Shown here: positions 7,995-22,900 of the stretch, piece by piece
How the letters are laid out: each line of letters opens with the position of its first letter
Numbering within the stretch: position 1 is the stretch's first letter
Assembly (NCBI GenBank): GCA_023079485.1
Contig: CM041097.1
Coordinates: 20,815,158 to 20,879,157, forward strand
Length of the DNA stretch: 64,000 nt
Origin: Archilochus colubris
Lineage: Eukaryota; Chordata; Aves; Apodiformes; Trochilidae
Direction of reading: 5' to 3'
Notes under the pieces: model-generated
The model's input: only the letters and a program-made list of their open reading frames with translations
What the model was told of the DNA's origin: nothing
Database searches by the model: none
Program-made: the position numbers and the translations under genes

Positions 7995-10900
7995 CTACAA
8001 ATGTCACCACCAAAGGGCTGTCAGCACCCTGCCACAGCATCACCCACTCACCTGCACCCCATCCTATGGAGAGGACCTCGTCCCTGGCATCTGTGTCTGT
8101 GGGGAGGGGTCTCTGATCCGAGGCAGAGCCTCCATGCAAAACAGGAGCTGTAGGGAAAACAAGCCCAAGCTGTGGCTGCACAAAGGCATCCTGTGTCTCA
8201 CATCAACAGCAGTCTGCTCAACAGCTTCAGAGGGAACAAGCCCTGAGCATCACGAGTGATGGGGTGGACACCAGACTGTCCACATCTACAATGAGACAGG
8301 ACACCTCCACACTCCCCTGCAGCACTGAGGCTGTTTCTTCCCAAAATTAGGAGGCCCTGCAGCCTCCAGCAGATGCACAGGATTTCTGCTGCTCCTGTGC
8401 CTGCAGGGCAATGACACACATAGGGTGGAAAACCACCAGGATGTAGGTGCAGTGAGCAGCACAATGGCAGCTCTAGTTAACCCTCCTTGCTGTTCATGTG
8501 TAGAGGAGCCCTTACTTTTACAATGCATACAAAATGATCAGTGAGCCCCAGACAACCTTGGGAGGATCAGCTCCAATTAATTCTACTGATCTGTTCAGAT
8601 AATCACTGAAAATATTATTCTCCCAGAGCTAAACCTCAGGACTACCAAGTCCAGCAGTCCTACAGACTTCCAGGTAAATATTTCCGTCAGCTGAGCAAGA
8701 ATCTTTTTCAAGGTTTAGAAAACCAACCCAGAACCCAAGGTAACTGTGCATCTCCTGCTCAGCACTCCCTCAACCTTCTGGAGGCTCCAGACCACAACTT
8801 TGTCACTGCGCACACCAAACACAAGCTCTTGATGGACAGAGAAGCCAGGCAGCGTGCTGCAGAGCAAGAGAACAAAGAGCGTGGCTGGTGGAAAAGCAAA
8901 CAGGGCAGTAAGAGTTCTTCCTTTCTGCAGCCATCACTAATTCCCCCACTGACAGCAGCTGATTCCAGGTGTTCCAGCCTGCCAGGCCCTGGGGCACAGG
9001 GAATGCTGCTGGACGGGCACCCCCCCAGGCAGCCCCACAGCCCGAGGGTGGCACAGAGCAAACCACTGAAATGCAGCCCAGCCCAGCCCAACCCCGGGGC
9101 CTTTGGGACACAGACACGGCCCCCGAGGGGCTGGAGAATTCTGCAGTCTGCTCTGTGAAGAAACCATTCCCCAAGGGGTTAGCGGGACCAGGGTAACCTG
9201 ACCCATACCTGGCTGGGGGCTCCTGCCCGGGAGAGGAGACCCACAGGCTGTGCTGGAGACAACAGAACCGAACCAGCACCATGGGGTTGGTGATGCTGCA
9301 TAGCTGGGGGTGTCACACGAACATTCTGAGGCCCTGGCTACAAACAGCCACTAACAAACCTGAAGCCCTTTCCTCCAAACACTGCTCATCAGTCACATTC
9401 CGATTTGGAAAATCCCGTTTTCTCCTCCTAATCTCCTTATGGAGTGTCAGATGAAGATAATCTGCTTCCCTCCCTGCGGGGGGTACGAGCTGCCAGCACA
9501 TTCAGTGGGGGATTGAACATTTCTGTCTAGGGTGTCACAGAAACAAGGTTTGTGGAAGGAGGCAGTGTCCTTCATTAGACAGCTGATGGGGCTGGAAAAG
9601 CAGGGAAGCTGCTGGCTGCCGAGTGTTTGTCTTTGGACAGTCACAGCTCCAGCAGCTCCCACGTGTGTGGGACAGAAGGGGCTCTGTGCTGCTGCCTTCC
9701 AGCCTCTGGGTCCCTGGGCACCAGAGCCCCTTCACAACCCTCTTACCTCAGCAAGTGCCTCTGCTTCTAGAGATTTGTGATCTCCAAGACTACTGTGCCT
9801 GGTGGATCCGCAGGCGGGTCTCAGGGGGTGCCCCTCAGACAGGGCCTTCCTGTCTGGGAAGTTGATGCTGCCCGCGCTGCCGAACGTCGCCATCCTGCGC
9901 TTTTCAGGACTCTCAATCCTGCCCCTGTTTAGAGGGATTTTGTGGGGGCTGCTGGGGCAGGCGGCTGCTCGGGGAGGAGTGTCTATGCCAGGCCCCATCC
10001 CTCGGGGCGGGCTGTGGGTGTCCCCCCCGCTGCGGCGGCGAGGGATGGCGGCACCATCAGACCTCAATCTCACTCTGCAAAGAATCCAGCACAAGACCCC
10101 ATCACTGTCCAGCAGACCCACAGCCTCTGCTTCCATGCTGCAAGGCAATGGCTCAGCTCTCAGAGCTCAGATCAAACCAAACCCGAGCCTTTCAGCTCCA
10201 GAAGACTAAGGCAAAGAGGGAAGACAGACATTTTAGGCAGTGCCAAGAAAGGGACAGCATTGCACCTCCTTTAGTTGTTAAGCTCTACGTTAGCAATGCA
10301 GACAGAAACCCCTCCACACTCACACCACCCGCAGTGCTCCCTGGAGCCTTCCCCTCTCTCCTGCCCGCTGCTCACACTGACTCCCCACACGTGTCAGCGA
10401 CCACCAACACCTCCATAGGAAAGTTGAGAGTTTCCCTACCGGCCCAGCACTCCCCCAAAGCCATAGTCCACAATGTGATCTGTTGGAGACTGGATGTCGT
10501 TCTTGGAGGAGGCTTTATCGTCCAGCAGTGGCCCGCTGCTTGCCTCGCTGTCTGCTTTCTGACTCAGGCTGTCAGAGAACGCATCATCCCTGGGGAAAGG
10601 AGACCTCCATCAGGGCCCAGCCACGGTGTGGGGCTGAACACCACCCCTCCGGCAGCTCCAGGCTTTCTTAACAAAGGGCTGGAGCCAGGTCACAACTCCA
10701 GACAGCACCCAGAGCATGGATAAAGTGAACAGCACATCTCTGTGGACCACCCTGGGGTCTGCCCAGAGGCCAGGAGGGCACTGAGCAATGGCAGGTCAAG
10801 GGGGCATGGCCAGTGTTAGGCCTGGGTCACACAGCTTTGAGGAGGCAGTGACAGACAGGGTTCAGGCACACTGAATACAGCATTTACTGCTTGAACGAGA

Positions 10901-13900
10901 AACAATCCAAGCCAATACATGAAGAGAGCAGAGGTGAACAAGTCCAGATTACCCAAAGTCATTAAATCTGGGAAAATGTGATGACCTGCTTCAGGTGGCC
11001 AACAGGGACCTCACGTGGGTATCAGATTTTACCATCCTGGCCAACACACACCACTATACTCACATGTCTTGCACCACAATGTACTGGTGGGGTATGAGGC
11101 CATCCACACCATTATGTCTCCCTTCCCACCAGTCTTCTGATGCCCGATGGTACAGGAGGAGTGAAGCCCCTTTCTTAAAGGAGAGCTCTCGGGGAGACCT
11201 TCCAATGTAGTCAAACTTTGCTATGGCTTCAATCTGCTCCACTTCTGCAAAGGAGAGAAGCACACAGAGAGAAAAGTTTAGTTCAACAATCACAAGGGCA
11301 CAATAAATCCAAACAAGAGGCATCTATGCCACCCCATCTTTCCCAGAGCACTCACACCGAGTACAAAAGATCTCATTATTAGACTGATCAATTCCTTCTG
11401 TTCTTCCAGCCTTCCTGGGAACCTCACAAACTACCAGCAATTACAAAAAGCTACAAACCAGATTGGGAGTGGCTGAAATTTCCCTCTGTGCATATGGCAT
11501 CATCACCCACACTCCTGTTTTCCGCCGATAATGTGATTTCTTTGGTTACAGGACCTCATTATCCTCCAGACTGGGATCCGGTCAGGCTGTGTTAGACACT
11601 ACAATTGAAGCCCCACTTACCTTCTCTTTCTTTCCTTATCCTGGAGACATTTGGGCCTGAATTATTGATGAGTAATGAATCCCCCTTTGGGGATCCCCAC
11701 CAAAATGATGACACCAGCTCTGGCCAGGCAGCTGCTCTGTGTCACAGCCCACGCCTGCAGACCTGCCCAGCACCCGACCTCACCACTTCTACATTTCTAA
11801 CTCAGGCACTACCAAACACCAGGGATTCACAAATGGGAGCTCAGGGCCTGAAATTCAAGAGGGCTGAGGCAGGACTTCACTGTGGGAGGTTGTGTGCCCA
11901 CCAGGAACCTTGGAATCATAGAATCATAGAACAATTCCAGCTGGAAGGGACCTCTGAAGGTCATCTAACCTTTGAGGCCTTGGACAAGGGCACCACAGTG
12001 GGAGCTACTGGTGCACCCAAAGAGGAACTCATCCCAGCTCATCTCAATGCTCATGACCATTGCAGCACCACCAGTGGGGGGTTTCTTGCAGGAAATGAAG
12101 CAGAGGAGGCAACCAGGAGGACCCTCACAGCTCCTCACAGCTGAGTTCCTCATCAGGGAGGATGCATGGGGCGAGGTGATGAAGGAATATGTAAATTCAC
12201 AAAATAAAGCTGCTCCCCTTCTCCACACTTGCACCAGAGTTAACCACCCAGAAACTTCAATCAGAGCTATTAATGGGACTGTCCAAGCATAAAATTGGCT
12301 AAATGGCAGCTTGCTCTCCCTCATCATCCTGCCTGCTCCTGTTTGCAGCTGAGAGCAGTCTGAGCTGCTTGACCCAGCTGCACCCTGCCTGCCAGCCAGG
12401 CCAGCCCTCCAGCAGCAGAGAGGGGAGCACACATCCCCTCCTCTTCTCATCAGCCACTTCACACATCGTGTCCTCATGTAACCACAAAGAAGGAAAGGGG
12501 AAAAAAGCCAGATGTGGGATTAATGGAATCGAATAGAATAGCACCAAAAAAATCAACCCCTTGCACCCTGCCACAGAGTCAGAGCACTGTGCAGGTCCCT
12601 CAGCAGCCTGTGATGGAAACCTATAAGCAACACTTATGAATATACATAATATGGATTGCCAGACACCAGCCCAGCCCCTAACCTGCCCAGGAGGGAAGCC
12701 CATGCTGCCCCCCTGCAGGCACAGCTTTTCTGCCAGCCCCAGCCTCAGCCTGTGCTCACCATCATCACTGGTGTGTGGCTCCGTGCCGTTGTCATGCTCA
12801 GCCTCATCGATGGTGCCCGGCTCGCTGTGAGGGCTGTCACTGAAACAAAATGCACCAGGCCTTCAAAGGAAGAATGAGATTCTGCTCCTGAGGCACTTAG
12901 CAAAAGCTGTTTGAGGGAAATCCTGGCCTCAGTGACACTTGGAAGAGTTATGGGTTTGGTTTTCACAGGACTGAGATGGCCATTTTAAATCATGGCAGAT
13001 TCCTGAACTCGCTGTGAGAACAGCAGCAGACATTCACACCACAACCTTTGGGCCCAGAACACCAGGTTCTGTTGCTCATGCACCTTCCTCGTATTTTTAT
13101 CAGTGAGGATGGTGGCAGGTGATGAGTGTCAGGGCAGATTACATCTCAGAAATGTACAAAACCTGCATACAAATTAGTGCAAGTCTGTTACAAACACCAG
13201 TTTGTTACAACTCAGATCTGAATGCGAGCTTAGAATTCCAGCATGCTCCAGACAAGCATGCAACATCACTTATACTTCCAACCTGGGGGTTTGCTTATGG
13301 AATTTTCCTTTTCTGGGTATAACAAGGTGGGTGAATTGTGCACCAGAAAGACACGATGCAAGGCAGCCAGGTAACTGGCTTCAAGTCCTGCACACAGTGA
13401 AGTCCTGCCCCTGCTCCTTACCAGTACTCCTCTCCTCCAGTCATGCACTTCTCATAGACAGGTCCTTCCAGCTCTCTGTGGCTGGGGAAGATGCCCTCAT
13501 GGTTAATGATGATGGTTTTGATGACCTCATTGACATGGGCTTGGCAGGACACTGGATCCTGCCCGTCTGGAATGTGCATCAGCGTGGGCCCGAAGCAGAT
13601 GGCCAGGTTGTAGGGATCCATCATGTTCTCATCGCTGTACTGCGACAGGCTGCAAGCACACGTGTCAGGAAGGTGAGGTGCTGGATCTCCTCACACACAC
13701 TCAGAAAAATCTCCCACCAACAAACCCCCACAGCCCAGGAAAGTGTCACCCAGCTGCACATCCCCTGAAGACACAGCCACCGCTGGGCAAGGCTGAGGAA
13801 GGAGCAAAATACAGCACTCCATGGCAAAACCAGAAAGGACTCATGCAACAAAGCCCTGAAAAAGAGGAGGGCAAGGAGAAACTCGGCAAAAGAGGGGAAA

Positions 13901-16900
13901 AGGTGACTCACTGGTTAAGGAAAGCAAACAGGTATCTCATGACAACGATGACAGCCCGGGGCAGAGTGACAATGATTTGCTGGATCTGATGCACTCTCTC
14001 AGCGGGGCTCTCAACTTCTGGAACACAGGGATAGAAAGCACATCTTTAAACCTCCCCAGGAGCAGGCAACGTGGCACCAGAGGGACCTGCTCCAGAGCCA
14101 CTGCACAAGGGAAGCAACAGCCTGTTCCTGGCCCACTGGGTGGGCACTAAAATGCAAGCAGAGAACTGGGGTCTTCCATGGCTGAATTCACATAGACATT
14201 TAGATTCAGTATAAACAGCAAATAAAGACACTTCCATGGTTTTATTTTGTATACATTATTTAGTTCACTCCTCTACAACTGCTCTTCCTCTTAGAGCACT
14301 GGAAAAGCACTGCTTGGCTTTCTATTGCAGATTTTCAGATGAGATTTCTATTCATGTTGCTCTTGTGGGTTAACCAGAGGATCCTTCTGAGCCTTCTGGT
14401 CCAGTTCCCCACTGGTCTTAAAAGGAATTTAAGCCGAACAGGTTCTGAGCCTCACTTCTCTCCATAGCAGTGCATGAAGCCCACAGCTGCTATCAAAAAC
14501 CAGCTTCCTTCTGCTGGAAGGAAGATGCCTTTGAGCTGTGGTGCTTCCAGAGCCAGGCAGCAGACAGGTTCCAAAGGCTTCCTGAGAGCAGTCAGCCTCA
14601 GATGCACGGAATCAACCACGTCAGTGGAGTGATGCTTACTTTGCTATGCTGGCTCAAACTCTGACATTTCCTAATCATAATAAAATTCACTGACAACACA
14701 GAGCTGGGCTGACATTTGTTAAAAAATTCTGAGCACAATTTGGCTGCAGTCCAAAGATTGAAATCTTTATAATATTTCATTTGGGAATTTTTTCCTTTTT
14801 GAGGAATGTTTTTTATCTCCTGTTACTGCTGACTGGACTCTGCAAATAAGAACTACAATAACAGATATCTGTTCTGAAACCCAGGGGAACAAATTGTCTT
14901 GAAGCACTTAGAAACATTTCAGCTGGCTGCAATTCGGAGGAAATAATGGAGTAATCATCAATCACTTGACTATACAGGCACACCCCTGAGTGAACCTTTG
15001 CAAACAAAGTGCCTTTTCTGTCCATCTAATTCTCACATGCATTTGAGAAACGTGTCCAGGTAAGCTCCCAGTCCCCTGAAGGCAAAAGGGAATGCCAGTC
15101 TCTCCTCTGCCCTAGCAAGCCATGGCAAGGGGGGAAACCATGGGCAAGGGCCACTCAGGGCCCACAGAGATGTGCAGCAGCACTTGGGGTAAAACACTGG
15201 CTCAGAGCACCTTGCCAGAGCCAAGAGAAATGAAGGTGGCTTGATGATCTGCTGTGGTGGAGAACCCAAACAGCTCAGCTGCATTTAACCTTTCCAGTGT
15301 AATTACAAAATGAGACAGAACATCCTACAGCAAGGGTGACATTTTACTGAGCAGTGGTTCTCAAAGGAAGAAATTTCTTCAATCTGTTCAGGTCAGGACA
15401 CCCATTACTCAGCCTATATGTATGTGGCAGAAAATCAGATGCACTTAAGGTCAAATTTTTTAATGAGAACCAGGCACTTTAACTCATTTTAAATCTATCT
15501 TTAATCAAAAGGTAGCAATAGCAGCAGGAAAGAAAGAAAAGGAAAAGGAAGATTCTTGCTGAAACAAGAAAAAATAGAGAAGAAAATCTATCCAGAAAAT
15601 TAAGAGAGTTTGTTTGCAATGAAAAGCTCCCAAAAGCTTAATAAATTGCATAAATTTGCATAAATTAGGAATGGATCCAATGCACAAACCTATCTGCAAG
15701 CACAGAGACAGATCACCAAGCAGGTTTCCTGGCACTGGGGGGGACCCATCAGCCTCACAGCTCCCTGCTCTGCAGCCCTGGGCAGGGCTCAAACTCCCTG
15801 TGGCACAAAACTGGTGCAGGAACAGTTCCCTGTGCCTGCTGGGTTACAGGTGTGCTGGGCTGTGTTACACATCTAAACTGAAAGGCAATAGAGGAAACCC
15901 TAAAGCTACTATATAAAACTGTTTTTGAAAAACAATAGGAAATTCTCCTCATTCTGGAACAAGCCCATCCCTGCATCATTCCCCTCTAGACACCATCTGT
16001 CTCTCTTGACATCACTACATCTCCAGCAGTTTTCCACATTAACATTAAGGAGCCCTGAGCAGTGAAAGCCAAGTGAGGGACACTTCAGCTCACGGTCAGC
16101 AGCCAGACCCCATGTACTGAGTCACTCCAACAACCCCAACACCTCTCCTGTGACAAAGTCATCCTGCAGCCAAAGAGCACAACACGCTTCTCCATCATCT
16201 TCCAAACATCAAATTCATTCTGCCTTCTTTCTTTCTTTCCTCCAGGGGAGTCATTTCCATGACTTGCCAATAAATAAATGTCATCGCCACAAGGTACTGA
16301 GAGAAATAAGCCCCAGCTGGGATATCAGTTTCTTCAGTTGCAGAGGAACAAGTGGAGCAGGGAGGAGAATTTGGGACAGAACAAGAAGAAACCAGCAACC
16401 TAACATCAATCCCAGACCCTTCATTATTAAAAACCCTCAGCTTCTCCCTCTGGCTCACATCCCAAAGTAACTTTTATTGCTCTCACATGTACTTACTTAT
16501 AGTAGATATCAAATCTTGAAACCTTTCCTTAGGAAAGAGGGGGTTTTCCAGTCCTCGGAAATACAGCTTCAAGACTCCAGCTACTGAATTAATGTCACGT
16601 TCATTTTGATCATCAGCAAGGGGATCTTCACCTGCCCAGAGAAGAGTTTTTATTTCCAGAACTACTATCAAGTTGGACTAACACAAGTGTTTTCAAAAAA
16701 ATCAGTGGGAACCCAAAACTACCCACAGGTCAGAAATGCTCCTGTGTGTAGAAGACAATGCTGAGCATTTGACAGCAAGAGGGGTGTTTAATTGGGTAGT
16801 TACACAGCACCATGCTGAGATAAACTATTTTTTGGCTCTTGCCTGGAGCTTCCATGCTCCTAAGTAATGACTATGGAAAAATGAAGCTGTGACTGTGCAC

Positions 16901-19900
16901 ACTGCGGAGCCTCCCACCAAGCATCTCTGCTGGGACACAGTGCCCCAGCTGCACCCCTGCCAACCCACCTCTCTCAAAGGAATTCTTGATGTCGTTGACT
17001 TCCACCTGGGAGCCAGGAACTCTGAAAATGCCCTGCTGCTGAAGGCCTGGAAAGGAACCATGGCTTAGAAGAGGTCTGTGTAGCTGTTATGCAATGCTTT
17101 TTGGTAAAGAACAGCAGAAACTGGGAGTCTGTGCACTTGTAGAGAAAGGCTCTGAGAGCAGGAAGGGACAGCCTGTTATGATTAATTCCTGCTCCTCTTC
17201 TCCAACCAAGGCTTCCCCCAGGTCAAAGCACTGAAAGGGCTCCTGCTGGCCCAGGGCCTGAGCGAGCAATTTAACCTGAATAAGTGCTTACAGGACTTAG
17301 ATATTTGTCAGTCATCCAATGCCACGTCACAGTCATTGCCATTGTAACTATAACTGAACCATCTCACCAGGGCTGCAGGCATCCCTGCTGCATTGCACTG
17401 CTAACTACAAGCATTTAATTCTCTGCAGAAAGTTCCTCCTGGTATTACTGAATCAACTTACCATACAAATTGATGTAACGAATGCAGCTTTCTACTACAA
17501 GTGGAATAGCCTGTCCTGAATCCTTCATGAAAGGAAAGAGTAAAAAAAAAATTACTTGTTTGTTGATAACAAAGCGTGGGAAATGCATTAAAGTTTGCAA
17601 AAACAGAGAGGTGAAAATCAGTACCATTGAGTTTAGTAAGAGGACAGGCAAGAAAAGGAAGCATTACACACATCAAGCCATCAAAAAGTGCTGAATATAC
17701 TATGTGCAGTCAACTATGCACAAAAAAAAAAGCTTTCACTAACGTGTGTGAAAGACTGCTGCTCACTATCTGGTTGACACAGGACTGATGCAACAGGATC
17801 ACAGCTATTCCGTTTCAAAGGTGTAATGCTGAGCCAAAGAAACGTGTGCTATACCTGTCTGATGAAATAAGCTTCCAGTAACAGAGCTTACAACAATATT
17901 TCCACCTAAAGAAAGAGCTATTGTCAGTAGATGCTAAAAAAAAAAAAAAACAACAAACAAAATAACCCAAAAAAATAAACCACACCAAAACACCAGTGTG
18001 TGAAATGAGCTGCCTGTATCTGAGCCTGTGATGAGTTCTGGATTTTGTTTCAAAGCTGCTTCACTCCAGGCCCCTCGTGGAGGGCGCCCAAGGTGGGATG
18101 TGAGCTGTGTCTGACTGCCTAGCAGGGTGTTTATTTTCCTTAGGGTGTTCATTTTCCCTAGGGGCTGTGTCTGGTTGTTTTGTCCATCAGAACACAGTTG
18201 CATCTCTCTGGTTAATCTGCTCCGTCTCCTGGACGGGCCTCCAATAAATACCTGATTTCTCGTTCGCGCATTCCTCCTTCCTCTGAGAACACAAAAAAGA
18301 GCAGCAGAGCGGGGAAAAAGAAGAGATTAAGCAAGGATAAGTTCAGTTAGAGGTAAGCATCTCTTTCGGAGGCCATGAACGCTCAAATGCAATGGCAGCT
18401 TAGCGAGGTCCAACCCCACCTTGGGGCTCTCCACCCTCCCTCCCGGTCCCTGCCACGCTGCACCCCAGCATCAGCACTGCACAAACAGCCTCTCGGATTT
18501 CTCCCCTGCCTGACCCTGTGGCACCCACGGGAGCCCCAGGCCAAGGGCAGCCCTGCCAGGCTCCAGGAGAGCCATCCCACAGCACTGTGGTCCCCAGCCT
18601 CGGGGACCCCTCTGTCAGCACAGCACTGTCCCCAAGGAGCCTCTGCTGGCACAGGACACCCTGCTCAGAGGGATTTCCACTGCTGCTAATTCCCCCTCCA
18701 CAGAGCTGGACTTTAAGGAGCATTACTTTATTAAATATCAGTTTAAGCGAGGAATAATTATGAGTATTAAAGAGATTACCAGCTCTGTCAGGCGGGGCTG
18801 TACATGACTTGTGACAGTGCACTGTTTATGAACACTGCCCCTGGGCTTACAGATGCACTGGAAGAGCCTAAGAGAGTAAATGAGAACTGGGCAGTGGCCA
18901 TTAGTTTACCTAATCCAACAGTTTGTCATGACACTTCCTACAGTATTTTCACTGAAGCTTTCCTCAGCACAGGACCGAACACACTGAGTAACAGGAACAG
19001 CATCACTGCCTTTGGAAATCCTCCCAGCAGCCAGGCTACAGCTATATGCTGGATTTTGGAGGACCAGCAGCTGGAGAGCTAGGGGTATCCTTAGAGACAA
19101 ATCCCACATCCACATCCCTTCACTGCTCTCCTCAAACCTGGGATAAATTCCTGGGATGAGCAGGTCCCAGTGTCCCCTTCCACTGGGACTGCACTGGTAT
19201 TCACTGGGTTCATCCCAGATTAAACAAAGAAAATATTTTGGCCCACATCTCTGAAGGCCTCATCCTGCACGTTATCAGCAAGGGTTTGGAGGGAACACCT
19301 CAGCAGCCATTTAGGAATCTCTCTGTTCCACCACTGGAAGCTGAGCCCATGGTGCCAGCTCTGGGGACAGGCACTGGCATGGCTGGCAGCCATCTACAGC
19401 ATCTCCTCACCCAGCCACCACAGCAGCTGGCACTGGGATGAGCCAGCTGTGTTACTGGGACTCTGGTGTGCTCAAGGACAGCACACCTACACTCCCACTG
19501 GACCTCAGCCCCAGGCTGCCATTCCTCACACCTGGGAGTCACTTTCTGGGACCTTCCTCCTCAGCCAGGAGGAAGACAACCACCAAAAGTGTGTGGAGAA
19601 AGGGCAGGCGGGGGGATCTGTTGAACCTCAGAGGGCTGGGTTATCCCTGCTGTCTGTCAGTACCCCTGCCCAGGGCAGGCAGGAGGTGATGGGATGGGGA
19701 ACAGGAGGAACACAGGAGGAACAGCAGCTACGGAGAGAAATCCTCACGGAGGCAAAGTGTGCAGTGTCCATGTGGCCTGGGTGCAGGGTGGAGCAGGGAC
19801 CCCAGTGAGGAAGGCAAGCAGCCAGCAGTCAGGACAGGAAAGCCACCATTACATTCACAGCGTTCATAAACTCTTACTGCAGCCAACAAGTACCTGAATG

Positions 19901-22900
19901 AATGTTTCCATATTGCCGTTAAAGAGTTTATGATTATAGACTGAGAGAGGCCTAGGTCTCCTCATTTTCTGTGGCTTAGGGGGAAGACATGGGGGCCTGG
20001 GAGAAAACGGAACAAAAGAAATCAACAAAACACCAACACAAATGCAATGGCAGGGTGAGAATAAGGAATAAACCAAACAGAAAAACCCCTCTGCGAGGAT
20101 TCACCCGTAGCTCCAGGCACTCTGCAGTGCCCCTGCCCTCTGCTTACTCCCAAGCCCTTTCCAGCAGCCTGGGGACACCGCAGCACTATGCTGGGTCACT
20201 GGTTCTGAAGCCAGCACCAGGATGGCCCTGCTCACACAGGTTCCCAAGTCCAGGAGGGAGCTGTCAGCAGCTCCAGCAGAGCCAGACCTGTTCACTATCA
20301 CTGTACATGTAACTTCAAGGCAAGGTCAGGACTGCAGACTTTACTTCAGTAATAGATTCAAATTAATCTTGATAACAGAAGCATTTAACAGCAATAAGCT
20401 AGCCCACCCAACACTTTACACCTCCATAATCTTCCAGTGTTTCCTACCAGACTGCAACCCCAGCTGCAGCCACAAAGAGCAATCTCACTGTTGCTACGGG
20501 CTTCTTGAAGAGTCTGAGTTTCTGCTGTAAAAAACCAGCCATCAGCTATACCAGCAACCACAGCTTGAATGAACAATGGCTGATCAGGAATGCTCTTCAT
20601 GCAGAACTTGCTTCATACAAGCCAGAGAGCAAAAAGTCTGCTAAACACAGCTGGTCAGAACTGTCTTTGGTACCCACAATGTGCAGATGCAGCTCTCCCT
20701 GCCTCAGATTCCAAGTATCAAACTGCTGCTCAGTGTTTGTGCTAGAACCAGGGATGACTTTTAAAAGTAAAACAAAGGAGTTGGTGCTCAGCAGGGTGTT
20801 TAACACCCACCTCCTACCTTCACCAGTTCAGCACTCCACCAGCCTGAAAAAAAACCACTGAGAGCAGCTGAAAAGCTCAACTCATTCCTTAATACATCCA
20901 AAATAAGCCACAGCTACCCATGGAAAACATTGAGGTATTCCTGTTTACTCTTTAACTGGACTTCATTCTGCTCAGAGATGGCCAGAAAGAGGGAACTGGG
21001 AACACTTCCACCTCTCTCTAGCAGACTCCTGTTTGGGACACATTCACAGGGATGTGAACGGTCCTTTCATCTTTCTGGAAGATATTCCCAGGAGTCAAAC
21101 CACCAAACAAAGAGGTGAGCCCAGTCAACACCCATGAGCAAACACACCAGCAACTCTGTAAGAATGGAAATGGCTGGCATGTGCACTGGGAAGTGGTGTG
21201 ACCTTACCCTACCAGCTAGTGACTGAGGGTCCTCATCAGCCACGGGGAGCAGACCTTGAAGACCCTGTTGACTTCAGGAAGGGGAACAGACACCTGTTGC
21301 TTCTGGAAATGAGGCCACAGAAATGTAGGACTTATTTTAGTGATCAGGGTTTTGGAGGGTTGCTTTCATTACCACTATTCACATTTTGCTTTCTTCTGCT
21401 GCTAATGAAGGACATACAACCCAAGTGCCTACATCTAGAAAAGGGAGAAAACCAGAATAAGATCTCTAATGATTTCTGATCTGTCCTCTACCCCCAGGCT
21501 CTGCTGATGTCTGTAGAGGAGAGATGACAACTGCAAACAAAAGAGAGTGCCAGGACCCTGCATGCAGAAGTTCTCACCAAGCAGAGCCAAATGGGCACAT
21601 GCAATTTACACAGAGCTATGATGCAAAGGTGACAGTTGTGATCCACTGGTTCCTCAATCATGTCTTTAATGAAATAATTTGACTCTACACTCCTACAGCT
21701 TGTAACCACTCCTTCAAGTGGTAGCTGAGGAGCAGGAATGACTCCCATCCCACCTGGCTCTCAGCTGAGCAGCCCTGTGCTGTTTGTGCCTTGCCACCTC
21801 CTCTCCCTGGGGATGCCCTGGCTGGGACAGGCTGGTCTCTGTGTCTCTGGTGGGAAGGTTGTCCTGCCTGCACTTACAGCCCTGCCTGGCACAAGGAGGA
21901 GATTGTCTTTCTGTTTGTTTTCCTTTGTGAATTAAAGCAACTGCTGCAACAAAAGCAAACAGAAGCAGCAGGGTGTTGTGCCATCACCCCTCATGCTCTT
22001 CCTGCTTTTGATGGTTCTGGCCTGCAACACCACCACCCACGGGCACCCACTCCTGGTACACCAAGTTCCCAAAGCCAAGCTCTCTCCTCATCCAGCTCAG
22101 CCCTGTGCTGGGTCTCCATGGTCAGGAGCAGCTCCCTACAGCACAGGGTGCAGTCCCCAGGCTCTGTCTGTGGGGACAGGGATGTCCCTCTTTGTCCTGA
22201 TGACACCTCAGCACGCTGCAGCACAGAGCCCTCCATCCGAAGGCACAAGCAAGGCACCTGCGGCCTCTGCCAGGACAGGGCCACCATCTGCTGCAGCATT
22301 CCCTGCAGGCAGCAGGGAGGCTCTGCTGGTATTGCTCAGGGTTCATTAGACACTGAAATAGGGTTGCAGAAAGGTAACATAGAGGGAGGCTGGACACGTT
22401 TGAGGGGGGGGAAGTTTGGAGGCTTTGCTGGCCCATGTCTTACTGTCAGAAAAGCAGCACACTCATAGCAAGCCACCAGAGCTGTGTGGGGATGCTCCAT
22501 GGACTGGAAGCAGATCAAAGCCACCTCCCTGGGATATTCACTCCTAGCACCATCTCCTGCTGGAGAGGGTGGAAGTCTGAATACAGGCACTCTCTGCACT
22601 CCCAGGCAAGGAAGCCAGAGGTGGGAGAGGCTTTCAGGGGTGTATCAAAGCCCTCCAAGTGAAGGGGGGTGGTAGGGAGCAGGTGGACACCAGTACTGCA
22701 CAGTCTGAACACAACCAGAGCTCAGCTATGCCACAAGGCACCACACCGTGCTGACACAGCACTCCCAGGCACCTCAGAGCCAGCTAGCTAGAAATTACAC
22801 TGCAGCAAAACCAAGAGCCTGTTTGCCATCACCCCAATTAATCCTCTCCAGGCAATGCAGCCCAGAAGCAGGGCAGTGGTGTGAGGAGCCTGGCACCGTC

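Larger units (their letters stand above)
17523..19893 (-). other. SRGAP3 intron 12
   Basis: 2,371 bp. It contains a CpG-retaining patch (about 18060-18410) with an 18-bp tandem duplication and an AATAAA at 18243; an A-run lies at 17937-17950. The rest is unremarkable. Confidence 0.9.

Noticed and set aside
21791..22468. 225-codon plus-strand open frame in intron 11
   Set aside because: No recognisable domain, Ser/Cys-rich irregular composition, no splice-site support, antisense to SRGAP3.
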